From NCBI GenBank assembly GCA_000817085.1, contig JUEM01000001.1:1-64000 (forward strand): 64,000 bases of DNA, in the 5' to 3' direction. The DNA comes from a marine actinobacterium MedAcidi-G1. Lineage in GTDB: Bacteria; Actinomycetota; Acidimicrobiia; Acidimicrobiales; MedAcidi-G1. The notes beneath the pieces are model-generated. The model was not told the origin of the DNA and did not search any database. It saw only the letters and a list, made by a program, of their open reading frames with translations. The position numbers were made by a program, and so were the translations under genes. Of this stretch, positions 26,224 through 35,275 are shown in pieces. Positions within the stretch are counted from its first letter, which is position 1; each line of letters opens with the position of its first letter.

Positions 26224-26952
26224 TCAGTAAAGAATCTTGTCGAAGAAATCCCTAGTTCTTTGTTCAGCAGGATTTTCAAAAACTTGACCAGGTGGACCTA
26301 TTTCAACAACCATTCCTTCATCCATAAAAACTAAACGATCACCAGCCGCTTTGGCAAAACCCATTTCATGCGTAACCACTGCCATGGTCATTCCTTCAGA
26401 GGCAAGTTCAAGCATCACATCCAGAACTTCTTTTACCATTTCAGGGTCTAATGCTGAAGTAGGTTCATCAAAAAGCATAATTTTTGGCTCCATCGCTAAT
26501 GATCTAGCAATAGCTACCCTTTGTTGTTGTCCACCCGATAGTTGACGCGGATAAGAGTCTGCTTTATCGGGAATCCCTACTCTTAAAAGCTGTTTCATAG
26601 TCATTTCATTAGACTCACTTTTGCTTCGTTTTCTTACTTTTCTTTGAGCTAAACAGATATTTTCTTTCACCGTTAAATGAGGGAATAGGTTGAACTGTTG
26701 AAACACCATTCCCACTTCAGCCCTAATTGTGTCAATATCACATTCCGGATCCGTCAGTTCTACTCCATCGATAGATATTGATCCTTTAGTTGGGATCTCA
26801 AGTCTGTTTATGCACCTAAGGACTGTGGATTTTCCTGATCCACTTGGTCCAACGATCACTACCACTTCACCCTCAGCTATTTCCAAGTCCACATCTTTAA
26901 CTGCATGAATATTTTTGTTAAAGGTTTTAGAAAGATTCTTAATTGAGATCAT
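26224..26952 (-). CDS. Polar amino acid ABC transporter ATPase (GlnQ/HisP type)
   Basis: A 242-aa ATPase of the polar amino acid uptake family. Walker A is [13 protein letters not shown] near 35-44, the Q-loop is [11 protein letters not shown], the signature is [17 protein letters not shown], Walker B is [15 protein letters not shown] and the H-loop is VVTHEMGFA. GlnQ-like wording throughout makes the class secure; which amino acid is carried is not. It overlaps the permease gene by one base. No periplasmic-type binding protein gene lies in the window. Confidence 0.93.
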   Translation of the reverse strand: MISIKNLSKTFNKNIHAVKDVDLEIAEGEVVVIVGPSGSGKSTVLRCINRLEIPTKGSISIDGVELTDPECDIDTIRAEVGMVFQQFNLFPHLTVKENICLAQRKVRKRSKSESNEMTMKQLLRVGIPDKADSYPRQLSGGQQQRVAIARSLAMEPKIMLFDEPTSALDPEMVKEVLDVMLELASEGMTMAVVTHEMGFAKAAGDRLVFMDEGMVVEIGPPGQVFENPAEQRTRDFFDKILY

Positions 26953-27767
26953 CAGTCAATACCTCTATTGCTTCGAACACCTCTGTCATCACGGGTCATT
27001 CTTCTTTCGAGAACTCCTAAAAGTAAGCTGAGACCGAGCGTAAGGATTAGATATATGAAAGCTAAAACAAAGTAACCTTCTCGAAATTTGAAAGTACTGG
27101 CTGAAAACTGTCTGGCTCGCTGCGTGATTTCAAGAACTCCCAAAACTGAAAGCAGGGAAGTATCTTTTAGTATTGCAATAAAATCGTTTCCTAGAGGTGG
27201 GATGATCGCTCTCATTGCTTGTGGTAAGACAATTGAATTCATAGTCTGACGTCTACTTAGTCCAAGCGATCTACCTGCTTCTACTTGGCCGATAGCAATT
27301 GACTGAATACCCCCTCTAAAAATTTCTGCCATGTACGCTCCGTAGATAAAAGCAAGAGTCACAGTCGCTCTCATCTGAAATGAAAGTTTGAAACCCAGTG
27401 CATTCTGAAGCTGAGGGAGCAGGACAAGAGCAACGGTAAATATGAGGGGAAGTATCGGAATGCCGCGAATAAATTCAACGTATGTCCGAGCCAAGTTTCG
27501 AAATATTACATTTTTAGAAAGTTGGCCCATCCCAGCTAAGAGTCCTAAAGCTAAAGCAATAGCAAAAGCTTGAAGGGTTGCTGTGATAGTAATACTTATG
27601 CCTGGGATCACCCTGTCCCAAGCCAAGTCATAGCTGTCTTTAGTTACTATCTGATAGCCCATCCAAGAAAGAATGGCGACTATAGCGATTCCCCACCAAG
27701 GGAAGGTATCCCACCATTTCAGTTCGTCGCTAAGACTCCTTTTGTCATTTCTTTTGCGTCTTGACAT
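26952..27767 (-). CDS. Polar amino acid ABC transporter permease (HisM/GlnP type)
   Basis: A 271-aa membrane permease with about five to six hydrophobic helices. The EAA loop reads [32 protein letters not shown], matching the amino-acid permease consensus EAARSLGLS. The charged N-terminus ([10 protein letters not shown]) should be cytoplasmic. It is the first gene of the reverse-strand group and faces the MTA/SAH-type deaminase gene across a 105-base gap that must hold both promoters. Only one permease is present, so it may act as a homodimer. Confidence 0.92.
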   Translation of the reverse strand: MSRRKRNDKRSLSDELKWWDTFPWWGIAIVAILSWMGYQIVTKDSYDLAWDRVIPGISITITATLQAFAIALALGLLAGMGQLSKNVIFRNLARTYVEFIRGIPILPLIFTVALVLLPQLQNALGFKLSFQMRATVTLAFIYGAYMAEIFRGGIQSIAIGQVEAGRSLGLSRRQTMNSIVLPQAMRAIIPPLGNDFIAILKDTSLLSVLGVLEITQRARQFSASTFKFREGYFVLAFIYLILTLGLSLLLGVLERRMTRDDRGVRSNRGID

Positions 27768-27872
27768 TTTGTCCTTATTCGATAGGTCTTCGAAGAATAG
27801 TACTTAAATGATAAAAAAACGAATGCTGTTTAAATTTGTAAAGAAATCTGTTTTGTCAACTAACCTTTTTTT

Positions 27873-29165
27873 ATGCAGTCGCAACGTTACATCGCCGACA
27901 TTATTGTTACGTGTGATGCCAATGGCAGTATCTATTCCCCGGGTGTAATAGACATCGAAGAAGGAAAAATTGCTTGGGTTGGGCGTCTAGGAGATGAAGA
28001 AGAAACGGATTTACAAGTCAATGAAATAGGCGGCCTTTTGATGCCGGGCTTAGTAAATGCCCATTGCCATACGCCTATGACTTTAGTTAGGGGAGCGGGA
28101 GATGGACTGCCATTAGGAAGATGGCTTACTGAAGCAATGTGGCCGCGCGAAGGAAAAATGAATGAGGATGATGCTTATTGGGGTATGACTTTAGGTTCTG
28201 CGGAAATGTTTCGAGCAGGGGTTACAAGTAGCTGCGAAATGTATCTTTTCGAGGAAGCCATAGTAGAAGCTGCAAAAACCTCAGGGGCAAGATTGATTAT
28301 GACACCCGGGGTGTTTAAATCTTCATACTCAGAGTCAAGACTTCAAAATTTCACAGATTTCTATAATCGCCACCATAACCCAGAAGGAAAAATTACCGTA
28401 GGCATAGGCCCACACTCAGCTTATGATTTGGGTATACCAGCATGTGTTGAGTTAGCTGAGTTTGCAAGGTCGCTTGACCTACTGTTTCATATTCACCTTG
28501 CAGAAACACGGGAGGAAAGCTCTCGACTTGAGTCTGAGCATGGTAAAAGTATCGTTGAAATTCTTAGCGAAAACGGAATATTAGACGGAAAAGTTTTAGC
28601 TGCCCATTGTGTGTGGGTCAACGACAATGACATTTCACTTTTAGCTGATGCAAATGTATCTGTGGCCCATTGCCCTGTTAGTAATATGAAACTTGGCTCC
28701 GGAATAGCACCTATAGAAAAAATGCTTGAGAAAGGTTTAATAGTGGGGCTGGGGACAGATGGACCGGCTTCTAATGACACGCTCGATTTGTGGGAGGAAG
28801 TTAAAATTGCAGGACTTCTAGCAAGAGTTAACAGCCTCGACGCAACTTTAGTAACACCATTTGAAGCCTTGGGAATGGCTACTCGGGAATCTGCAAAAGC
28901 TGTCGGTCTGGAGCGAGTGGGAAGTCTGCAAACCAGTTGGGAAGCAGACATGATAAGAATCGATACCAACTACAGCACTTTCACTCCATCGACTAATCTA
29001 AATGAAACTTTGGCTCACCTAGTTTGGTCTGGAGCTAATAGGGAAGTCACAGATGTTTGGATAGGTGGCTCTAAAGTTCTATCCGAAGGAGATTTGGTAA
29101 CAATTGATGAGGAAAGGGCTCTACGAGAAGTAAGAGAAAGAGCTTTCAGACTGGCTGGGGTTTAA
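27873..29165 (+). CDS. Amidohydrolase, MTA/SAH deaminase-like (MtaD/SsnA group)
   Basis: A 430-aa metal-dependent amidohydrolase. The metal ligands are visible in order: NAHCHTPMTLVRGAGDGLPL, HIHLAETREES, AAHCVWVNDND and LGTDGPASNDTLDLWEE. The HxH-TPM-x-x-RG opening and HLAET segment are typical of 5'-methylthioadenosine/S-adenosylhomocysteine deaminases, though atrazine/guanine-type deaminases share them. It would deaminate an adenine or guanine derivative. It is followed 2 bases later by the cupin gene and fits the purine-nucleoside theme. Confidence 0.86.
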   Translation: MQSQRYIADIIVTCDANGSIYSPGVIDIEEGKIAWVGRLGDEEETDLQVNEIGGLLMPGLVNAHCHTPMTLVRGAGDGLPLGRWLTEAMWPREGKMNEDDAYWGMTLGSAEMFRAGVTSSCEMYLFEEAIVEAAKTSGARLIMTPGVFKSSYSESRLQNFTDFYNRHHNPEGKITVGIGPHSAYDLGIPACVELAEFARSLDLLFHIHLAETREESSRLESEHGKSIVEILSENGILDGKVLAAHCVWVNDNDISLLADANVSVAHCPVSNMKLGSGIAPIEKMLEKGLIVGLGTDGPASNDTLDLWEEVKIAGLLARVNSLDATLVTPFEALGMATRESAKAVGLERVGSLQTSWEADMIRIDTNYSTFTPSTNLNETLAHLVWSGANREVTDVWIGGSKVLSEGDLVTIDEERALREVRERAFRLAGV

Positions 29166-29167
29166 AG

Positions 29168-29641
29168 ATGTCAGATAATGAAAAGACCTCAGAGGAGATA
29201 TCGAACATCCTAGGTCTTGAGCCCTTGCCGCTCGAAGGCGGCATGTGGGCACAAACTCTCAAAGATGAAAATTCGACAGCCATCTATTATTTGTTGACTA
29301 AAAATAATTTTTCTGCCATGCACAAACTGGAATCAGTTGAGGTGTATCACTACTACGCTGGGGCACCCGCAAAAATGCTTTTGCTGGATTCTTCCGGAAA
29401 AGTTGAGGAACCAGTTCTGGGTTCAGATCTTGATTCCGGACATCGACCGCAGATAATTGTTGAACCGGGAGTTTGGCAGGGTTCGAAAACAACAGGAGAG
29501 TGGACGTTATTAGGAACCACGATGGCTCCTCCTTATTCGCAAGAAATGTTTCAGTTAGCAGATAGAGAAGAATTGCTTAAAGGCTGGCCAGATAGTAAAG
29601 AAAAAATTTATGAATTAACTCGAATCAATTTTGACAATTGA
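29168..29641 (+). CDS. Cupin DUF985 family protein
   Basis: A 157-aa cupin of the DUF985 (Cupin_5) family: LEPLPLEGGMWAQTL, AIYYLLTKNNFSAMHKLESVEVYHYYAG, VEPGVWQGSKTTGEWTLLGTTMAP. A His/Glu cluster for metal binding is present. Members are uncharacterised, with sugar or epimerase-like roles suggested. It is co-transcribed with the deaminase gene and its stop abuts that of the convergent SDR gene. Confidence 0.87.
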   Translation: MSDNEKTSEEISNILGLEPLPLEGGMWAQTLKDENSTAIYYLLTKNNFSAMHKLESVEVYHYYAGAPAKMLLLDSSGKVEEPVLGSDLDSGHRPQIIVEPGVWQGSKTTGEWTLLGTTMAPPYSQEMFQLADREELLKGWPDSKEKIYELTRINFDN

Positions 29642-30394
29642 TCACCATGTTGAACTACTCGAGACGCCACCATCTACTACTAAATCTGATCCAGTTATCC
29701 AACTTGCCATAGGGGATGATAGAAAAACCACAGCATTAGCCACGTCTTTAGGAGACCCCACCCTTCTAAGCGGCGCAGAATCCAACCACCTGTTTAGCCC
29801 CTCAGGCCAACGTTCCTTCAGATTTCCATCATCAATCAGTCCAGGGGAAACAGAATTTACTCTGATTCCAAAATCCGCGTACTCGAGAGCAGCTGATTTA
29901 GTCAACATCAATAAACCAGCTTTGCTTGTCGAGTAATGCGAATGGCCTCTGGCGGGATGGTGACCTTCAATTGAAGCTATGTTCACAACTGAAGCATTGT
30001 TACTTTTTTCTAAAGTTGGTATTGCTGCACGCATCAGAAGATGAATACTTCTGAGGTTGGTCTCCAAGACAGCGTCCCAACTGTCTGAATCTATTTCGTT
30101 AAGGTTTTCAACATTTTGAAGAGCGGCGTTATTGACAATAATGTCTAACTGTTTGTTTATGTCAAAAGTTTCAGAGATAAGTTTTTCAACCTCTTGAGGA
30201 TTTCGAAGATCTGCGTTCAGAATTGTCGCTGGAATAGAATTTATGAAGGATTTTACATTGTCGTCGTTATTGTGAGTGGCGAGAACTAGGTCTGCTCCTG
30301 CTTTTTTAAGCTCAGAAGAAACGGCTAAACCTATTGGACTGTTTGCACCAGTTACCAATGCGACATTCCCACTTAGGTCAATCTCAATGCTCAT
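29642..30394 (-). CDS. Short-chain dehydrogenase/reductase
   Basis: A 250-aa classical SDR. It has the cofactor motif TGANSPIGLAV (TGxxxPIG rather than GxGIG), NNAALQN, and the active-site YSTSKAG with Ser upstream in VNIASIEGHHPARGHSHY. The C-terminus WITGSDLVVDGG is standard for the family. The Asp after LVLATHN is not conclusive for NAD versus NADP. It is the last gene of the nucleoside transporter operon (4 bases after the ATPase gene), suggesting a role in the use of the imported compound. Confidence 0.88.
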   Translation of the reverse strand: MSIEIDLSGNVALVTGANSPIGLAVSSELKKAGADLVLATHNNDDNVKSFINSIPATILNADLRNPQEVEKLISETFDINKQLDIIVNNAALQNVENLNEIDSDSWDAVLETNLRSIHLLMRAAIPTLEKSNNASVVNIASIEGHHPARGHSHYSTSKAGLLMLTKSAALEYADFGIRVNSVSPGLIDDGNLKERWPEGLNRWLDSAPLRRVGSPKDVANAVVFLSSPMASWITGSDLVVDGGVSSSSTW

Positions 30395-30398
30395 ATTT

Positions 30399-31925
30399 TC
30401 AAGTTATATCTGAACCAGTTGTCATGATTCGACCGATTCTATTCCGATCAAGATCCGCAGCGTTTGCAGTAACGATTAATTGGCCGCGATATATGACACC
30501 GATACGATCCGAGAGGCTAAGAATTTCATCCAATTCAGCAGAAACCAAAAGAACAGCCAATCCTTGATCTCTTTGTTTAATCAACTGTTGATGGACGAAC
30601 TCGATACTTCCTACATCAATACCTCGAGTGGGTTGAGATGCAACTAAAAGTCTGGCGTTATGGGAGAACTCCCTAGCGGCAATAGCTTTTTGTTTGTTTC
30701 CACCCGACAAAGAACTTGACGGTGTCTCAATACTGGGTGTACGTATATCGAATTTTTCAACCATTTCTTTGGCGTAGCTAGCAATCGCTTTTTGCTGGCG
30801 GATCCCGCGATTTGAGAAAGGAGATTTGTAATACCTGTTTAGAATTAAATTGTCTGCAACTGAATGTGACCCAATTAATCCGTGTTTCTCTCTATCCTCA
30901 GGAATATGTGCAACACCCAATTCACTGATTTGTCTTGGTGAAAATTCGGTTATCGAAGTTTCACCAATAAAAATTTCTCCCGCATTTATATTCCTCAATC
31001 CAGTGATGGTTTCGACAAGTTCTCTTTGCCCATTGCCTTCAACGCCAGCTATGCCAAAAATCTCACCTGATCTGACTTCAAGAGACAGGTCATTTACCGC
31101 TAGAAGTTTTCTATCGTCTTTAACGGAAAGGTTTCTTACAGTGAGCACTGTTTCATCAGGTGATGATGCTTCTTTAGATACGCGAAGAACCACACTACGG
31201 CCAACCATCATTTCGGCCAGACCAGACTCATCTGTTTCTGAAGGAGTTGTAGAGCCTACTACTTGACCATTACGCATTACAGTAACCTCGTCGGCTACTT
31301 CAAGAACCTCCCTCAGCTTGTGAGTGATGAAAATTACCGCAACACCCTGCGAAGCAAGCTTCTTAAGGACCTGCAGAAGATGGTCAGTTTCTTGAGGTGT
31401 TAAGACAGCGGTAGGTTCGTCCAGGATCAAAATATCAGCTTTTCTGTAAAGAGAACGAAGAATTTCAACTCGTTGTTGCGTACCGACTGGCAGGTCTTCT
31501 ACTGTTGCCTCGGTATCTACCTCCAGTTGGTACTTTTCTGCCAGCTCTCTGACCTTTTCCTTAGCGTTCTCGATATCAATTACATTGGCCTTATTGGCTG
31601 GTTCGTTACCTAAGACGATATTTTCTGCAACAGTCAGAATGGGCACCAATTGGAAATGTTGATGCACCATGCCAATTCCACGATCAATTGCATCTTTAGG
31701 GCGGCCAAGTTCGACAGCTTTGCCGTTCACTTTGACTACTCCAGAATCAGCTTTGTAAAGACCAAAAAGAATATTAACTAATGTGCTTTTACCAGCACCA
31801 TTTTCACCGAGAAGAGCATGAATTTTGCCTTTTTTGACTTCAAGAGTTATTTGATCGTTGGCTTTGACACTTCCGAAGGTCTTTGAAATACCAGTTGCTT
31901 CAAGTGCGAGAGTGTTTGACGGCAT
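30399..31925 (-). CDS. BMP-type nucleoside/sugar ABC transporter ATPase (double domain)
   Basis: A 508-aa ATPase with two nucleotide-binding domains, like RbsA, MglA and YufO/NupO. The first Walker A is GENGAGKSTLVN and its helical region has VGTQQRVEILRSLYRKADILILDEPTAVLTPQE. The second domain has the degenerate loop GVEGNGQRELVETITGL and LSGGNKQKAIAAREFS. The pairing with two NupP/NupQ-like permeases makes a nucleoside or related substrate likely. It lies 4 bases downstream of the second permease. Confidence 0.92.
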   Translation of the reverse strand: MPSNTLALEATGISKTFGSVKANDQITLEVKKGKIHALLGENGAGKSTLVNILFGLYKADSGVVKVNGKAVELGRPKDAIDRGIGMVHQHFQLVPILTVAENIVLGNEPANKANVIDIENAKEKVRELAEKYQLEVDTEATVEDLPVGTQQRVEILRSLYRKADILILDEPTAVLTPQETDHLLQVLKKLASQGVAVIFITHKLREVLEVADEVTVMRNGQVVGSTTPSETDESGLAEMMVGRSVVLRVSKEASSPDETVLTVRNLSVKDDRKLLAVNDLSLEVRSGEIFGIAGVEGNGQRELVETITGLRNINAGEIFIGETSITEFSPRQISELGVAHIPEDREKHGLIGSHSVADNLILNRYYKSPFSNRGIRQQKAIASYAKEMVEKFDIRTPSIETPSSSLSGGNKQKAIAAREFSHNARLLVASQPTRGIDVGSIEFVHQQLIKQRDQGLAVLLVSAELDEILSLSDRIGVIYRGQLIVTANAADLDRNRIGRIMTTGSDIT

Positions 31926-31929
31926 TCTA

Positions 31930-32946
31930 CTATTCCCTTGAATAAGGTTGACCGATAGAAGCAGGAGGTCTAGCTCTCCCTACGAATCCAGCTAGAACAA
32001 CGATTGTTACTACAAAAGGAATGATTCCGATAAATTGAGGGTCGTTTGTCAACCAATCCCTAAATTGAAACTGGGTTTGAATAGCACTCGAATAGCCAAA
32101 TAAAAGAGCAGCTCCCCACGCTCCGATAGGATTCCATCGACCAAAAATCATCACAGCTAAAGCAACAAATCCTTTTCCATTCGTCATTCCGCGTTCGAAG
32201 GAACCAACGGCTTCCAGACTTAAGTAAGCTCCCGCTAAACCTGCAATTCCACCTCCGATAATGACATTAAAATAGCGCATGCCTATTACAGAAATACCCA
32301 CAGTTTCTGCTGCGCTGGGATGTTCGCCTACGGCTCTGGTACGCAGTCCCCATTTAGTTCGAAAAAGAAGAAACCAAAGAGTTGGAATCATCAAGAGTGT
32401 TAAAAATGTAATCGGTTTATTTGAAAATAAAACCCTTCCGGCAACTGGGATATCCGCTAGAGGCCCAAGTTTAATAACTTGAGCTTTCCCTGACGGTAAT
32501 GTTCTCCCTAAAGAGAAAAAGAAGCTGGTTATCCCAATAGCGGCAATATTTATTACAGTCCCAGCGATTATTTGATCACCTCGCAAACCCACTGAAATAC
32601 CGGCTAGTACACCTCCCATCATCATGCCTATTCCTATTCCCGCAAAGACACCAATTAGTAGACTGCCAGATGCAGAGGCAACCATAAAACCACCCCAAGC
32701 AGACATCAACATCTGTCCCTCAATTCCAATATTGATGACACCGGACCGTTCGCACAAAAGGCCACACATTGCACCAAGAACCAGAGGGGTTGAGTGTCTC
32801 AGAGTGCTAACTAGAACAGAGGTTGTATTTGCCTGCTCAAATTCTGCTGTCCAAAGAGTAAAAAACGCAAGAAGCACAGCAGTTAAAACCCACCATCTCT
32901 TTTTAAAAAAGAATTGTTTAATGTCTTTTGTTTGATTCACGCTCAT
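31930..32946 (-). CDS. BMP-type nucleoside ABC transporter permease (NupQ-like)
   Basis: A permease of about 338 aa with many hydrophobic helices. It carries the family block TLRHSTPLVLGAMCGLLCERSGVINIGIEGQML and a C-terminal MTNGKGFVALAVMIFGRWNPIGAW typical of YufQ/NupQ permeases of nucleoside transporters. I chose the ATG that overlaps the upstream stop (TAATG at 32946), not an ATG 60 bases earlier inside the preceding gene. It partners the next-described permease and the double ATPase. Confidence 0.9.
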   Translation of the reverse strand: MSVNQTKDIKQFFFKKRWWVLTAVLLAFFTLWTAEFEQANTTSVLVSTLRHSTPLVLGAMCGLLCERSGVINIGIEGQMLMSAWGGFMVASASGSLLIGVFAGIGIGMMMGGVLAGISVGLRGDQIIAGTVINIAAIGITSFFFSLGRTLPSGKAQVIKLGPLADIPVAGRVLFSNKPITFLTLLMIPTLWFLLFRTKWGLRTRAVGEHPSAAETVGISVIGMRYFNVIIGGGIAGLAGAYLSLEAVGSFERGMTNGKGFVALAVMIFGRWNPIGAWGAALLFGYSSAIQTQFQFRDWLTNDPQFIGIIPFVVTIVVLAGFVGRARPPASIGQPYSRE

Positions 32947-33992
32947 TATGAACCCCAAGTAGTCGAAACGGAAAGCTCGTTCGCTTCTTTCTGGCTTAAG
33001 AACCATCTAACAACTAGTGGTGTAGCTACGAATATTAAAATTAGAGCCTGAATAATATCGGTAATTTCTGGAGAGACATCAGCTTTAAATTGCATCATCG
33101 AACCGCCTGCTTCCATTGCTCCTATAAGAACTGCAGCCGGTATTACAGCTAGGGGATGGGTTCTAGCCAGAAGAGCGATAGTTATGCCCTCAAACCCGAG
33201 CCCGGCGTTAAATCCTGGTTCATATCTCCCGACAACTCCTTGAGTCTCAATTGCTCCACCGAGAGCCGCTAGTAAACCGCTAATTGACATAGTCATGATG
33301 ATGATTTTTTTAACTGAGATACCTGCGTAACTAGCAGCATTTGGATTTAGCCCCACGGATTTTATTTCAAAGCCAAAAGTCGTACTACGCAACAAATACC
33401 AACATGCGAAAGCAATAACTACAGCTAAGAAGAAGCCAGTAGGTAGTTCACCCCACCTAGGTATCTCAGCGCTGCTTTCAATATGGGGAGTCCTAACTAT
33501 GACGCCTTCTTCTCTCCAAACCTTTGATGCGAGCCAGTCAGTCATATTCAGGGCAACAAAATTTAACATGATAGTCGTGATTACCTCATGGGCGCCTCGG
33601 CTCGCTTTAAGAATTCCTGGTATAGCTCCCCACATTGCCCCTGCAATTGCACCAGCTAGGAGCGCTAGTGGTGTGTGAATTATCCATGGGAGGCCTGTAA
33701 TTCCATACCCAACAGCTCCGGCAATTAGGGCACCGAAAACCAGCTGACCTTGACCTCCAATATTGAAAAGTCCAGCCTTGAAAGCAAAAGCCACAGCAAG
33801 GCCTCCCATAACTAAAGGCGTAGCTTTTTCCAGGGTTCTTCCAATGCTTTTTGAGTCACTCAATGATCCCTCTATTAGAGCCTTGTAAGCATCTACAGGA
33901 GAGGAACCTGAGAGGGCGATTATTATTGCTCCTGTAGCAATAGCAAGCGCTACTGCAAAGATCGGCATAAGAAACGAGCGGAAGTTGTTCAT
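32946..33992 (-). CDS. BMP-type nucleoside ABC transporter permease (NupP-like)
   Basis: A 348-aa permease, first gene of a four-gene reverse operon. Family segments are ATPLVMGGLAVAFAFKAGLFNIGGQGQLVFGA, EVITTIMLNFVALNM and a late GFEGITIALLARTHPLAVIPAAVL, as in YufP/NupP. A cleaved or anchoring N-terminal helix starts at about residue 8. No BMP/PnrA lipoprotein gene is upstream; the next reverse-strand gene is the tiny ribosomal protein at 34028-34117. The binding subunit must be encoded elsewhere. Confidence 0.9.
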   Translation of the reverse strand: MNNFRSFLMPIFAVALAIATGAIIIALSGSSPVDAYKALIEGSLSDSKSIGRTLEKATPLVMGGLAVAFAFKAGLFNIGGQGQLVFGALIAGAVGYGITGLPWIIHTPLALLAGAIAGAMWGAIPGILKASRGAHEVITTIMLNFVALNMTDWLASKVWREEGVIVRTPHIESSAEIPRWGELPTGFFLAVVIAFACWYLLRSTTFGFEIKSVGLNPNAASYAGISVKKIIIMTMSISGLLAALGGAIETQGVVGRYEPGFNAGLGFEGITIALLARTHPLAVIPAAVLIGAMEAGGSMMQFKADVSPEITDIIQALILIFVATPLVVRWFLSQKEANELSVSTTWGS

Positions 33993-34027
33993 CAGGTAAA
34001 CAATTTATTGATAAAGAATTTTTTCAA

Positions 34028-34117
34028 TTAGCTATTTCTACCCACATTTGGTTTACGACCGTGGTTAGCTTTTTTGCGTCTTGCATTGGTTTTCTTTTTA
34101 CTTGTGCGTTTCGACAT
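34028..34117 (-). CDS. bL37-like small basic ribosomal protein, 29 aa
   Basis: A 29-residue, very basic protein beginning MSKRTSKKKTNARRKK and followed by ANHGRKPNVGRNS. The NHG-(R/K)-(R/K)-PN motif is that of the tiny actinobacterial 50S protein bL37, as I recall it from mycobacterial ribosomes. The start is ATG at 34117 and the stop TAA at 34028-34030. It lies alone between the nucleoside transporter operon and the divergent ychF gene. The small size makes the call depend on this motif and composition. Confidence 0.72.
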   Translation of the reverse strand: MSKRTSKKKTNARRKKANHGRKPNVGRNS

Positions 34118-34201
34118 AACGGCAGGCTACCTCATTAGGGAGCAGAGACCTTATCCTTGCCGTAGTCTAATTATCTGATTTGTATTTTTTAGGGGCTTTT
34201 A

Positions 34202-35275
34202 ATGGAAAGATTTGGATTTGTTGGTTTACCCAATGCCGGTAAGTCTTCGCTTTATAACGCTTTAGCGGGAGGCGGTGCTTTAGCGGCACCTTACGCTTTC
34301 GCTACTACAGATCCAAATGAAGGAGTAGCCCGCGTTCCTGACAGCAGGCTGAGTCTTCTAGGAGAGATGAGCAATTCAAAAAAAATTGTACCGGCAACCA
34401 TTCAATTCACCGATATTGGTGGACTAGTGGAAGGTGCAGCTAAGGGGGAAGGCTTAGGGAATCGTTTCCTCGCAGGTATACGGGAAGTTGATGCAATTGT
34501 TTTTGTGCTCAGGGCATTTTCAGACAGTGATGTCCCGGGACCAACAGATCCTGTTGAGAACTTGAGAATTGTAGAAGTGGAATTGGCGCTAGCGGATCTA
34601 GAAACCACTCAAAAACAGTTATCAAAAATTGAAAAGGCGGCGAGAGCGGACAAATCTATTGGTCAGATTCTCGACTCTTTGAAACATGCTTCAGAACAGC
34701 TTGATGAAGGAGTTCCGATTTATAAAAGTGACCTGACGTCTGAAGAAAGAGAGTTACTGTCTGATTTCTTTTTATTGACCGACAAACCGGTTTTAGCTGT
34801 TGTAAATATGGGTGAAGATCAAGTAGAGGAAACAAATCAAATATTAGAACCAGTAATTGCAGAATTGTCTGGTCAAGAGGTCATAGGTATGTGCGTTCAA
34901 CTTGAGTCTGAAGCCGCTTTACTAACTCCCGAAGAGCAGGCAGAAATGTTAGAGGCACTAGGTCTAGGAGAAGGGGCCCTGTCGAAGTTCGTTCGTTCTG
35001 CATATCATCTTTTAGGTTTGAGAACGTTTTTTACGACTGGAGAAAAGGAAAGCAAAGCCTGGACTTTCAGAGAAAATTCAAATGCCCCTGAATGTGCAGG
35101 CAGAATTCATACTGATTTCCAGAAAGGATTTATTAGAGCCGAAACAATCGAATGGCAGTTGTTACTTGAACAAGGTTCATGGCTAAAAGCTAGGGAAGCA
35201 GGCCTTGTAAGAAGTGAAGGTAAAGATTATAAACCTGAGGATGGCGATGTCATGGAATTCCGTTTCAATGTCTGA
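34202..35275 (+). CDS. ychF: YchF/OLA1-family redox- and ribosome-associated ATPase
   Basis: A 357-aa Obg-like ATPase. G1 is GLPNAGKSSLYNAL, G3 DIGGLVEGAAKGEGLGN, with NMGE in the G4 position as in YchF (which prefers ATP). The coiled-coil segment and the C-terminal TGS-like domain end in RSEGKDYKPEDGDVMEFRFNV, the family signature. It associates with ribosomes and is linked to stress responses. Its stop overlaps the rsmI start by 8 bases. Confidence 0.95.
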   Translation: MERFGFVGLPNAGKSSLYNALAGGGALAAPYAFATTDPNEGVARVPDSRLSLLGEMSNSKKIVPATIQFTDIGGLVEGAAKGEGLGNRFLAGIREVDAIVFVLRAFSDSDVPGPTDPVENLRIVEVELALADLETTQKQLSKIEKAARADKSIGQILDSLKHASEQLDEGVPIYKSDLTSEERELLSDFFLLTDKPVLAVVNMGEDQVEETNQILEPVIAELSGQEVIGMCVQLESEAALLTPEEQAEMLEALGLGEGALSKFVRSAYHLLGLRTFFTTGEKESKAWTFRENSNAPECAGRIHTDFQKGFIRAETIEWQLLLEQGSWLKAREAGLVRSEGKDYKPEDGDVMEFRFNV

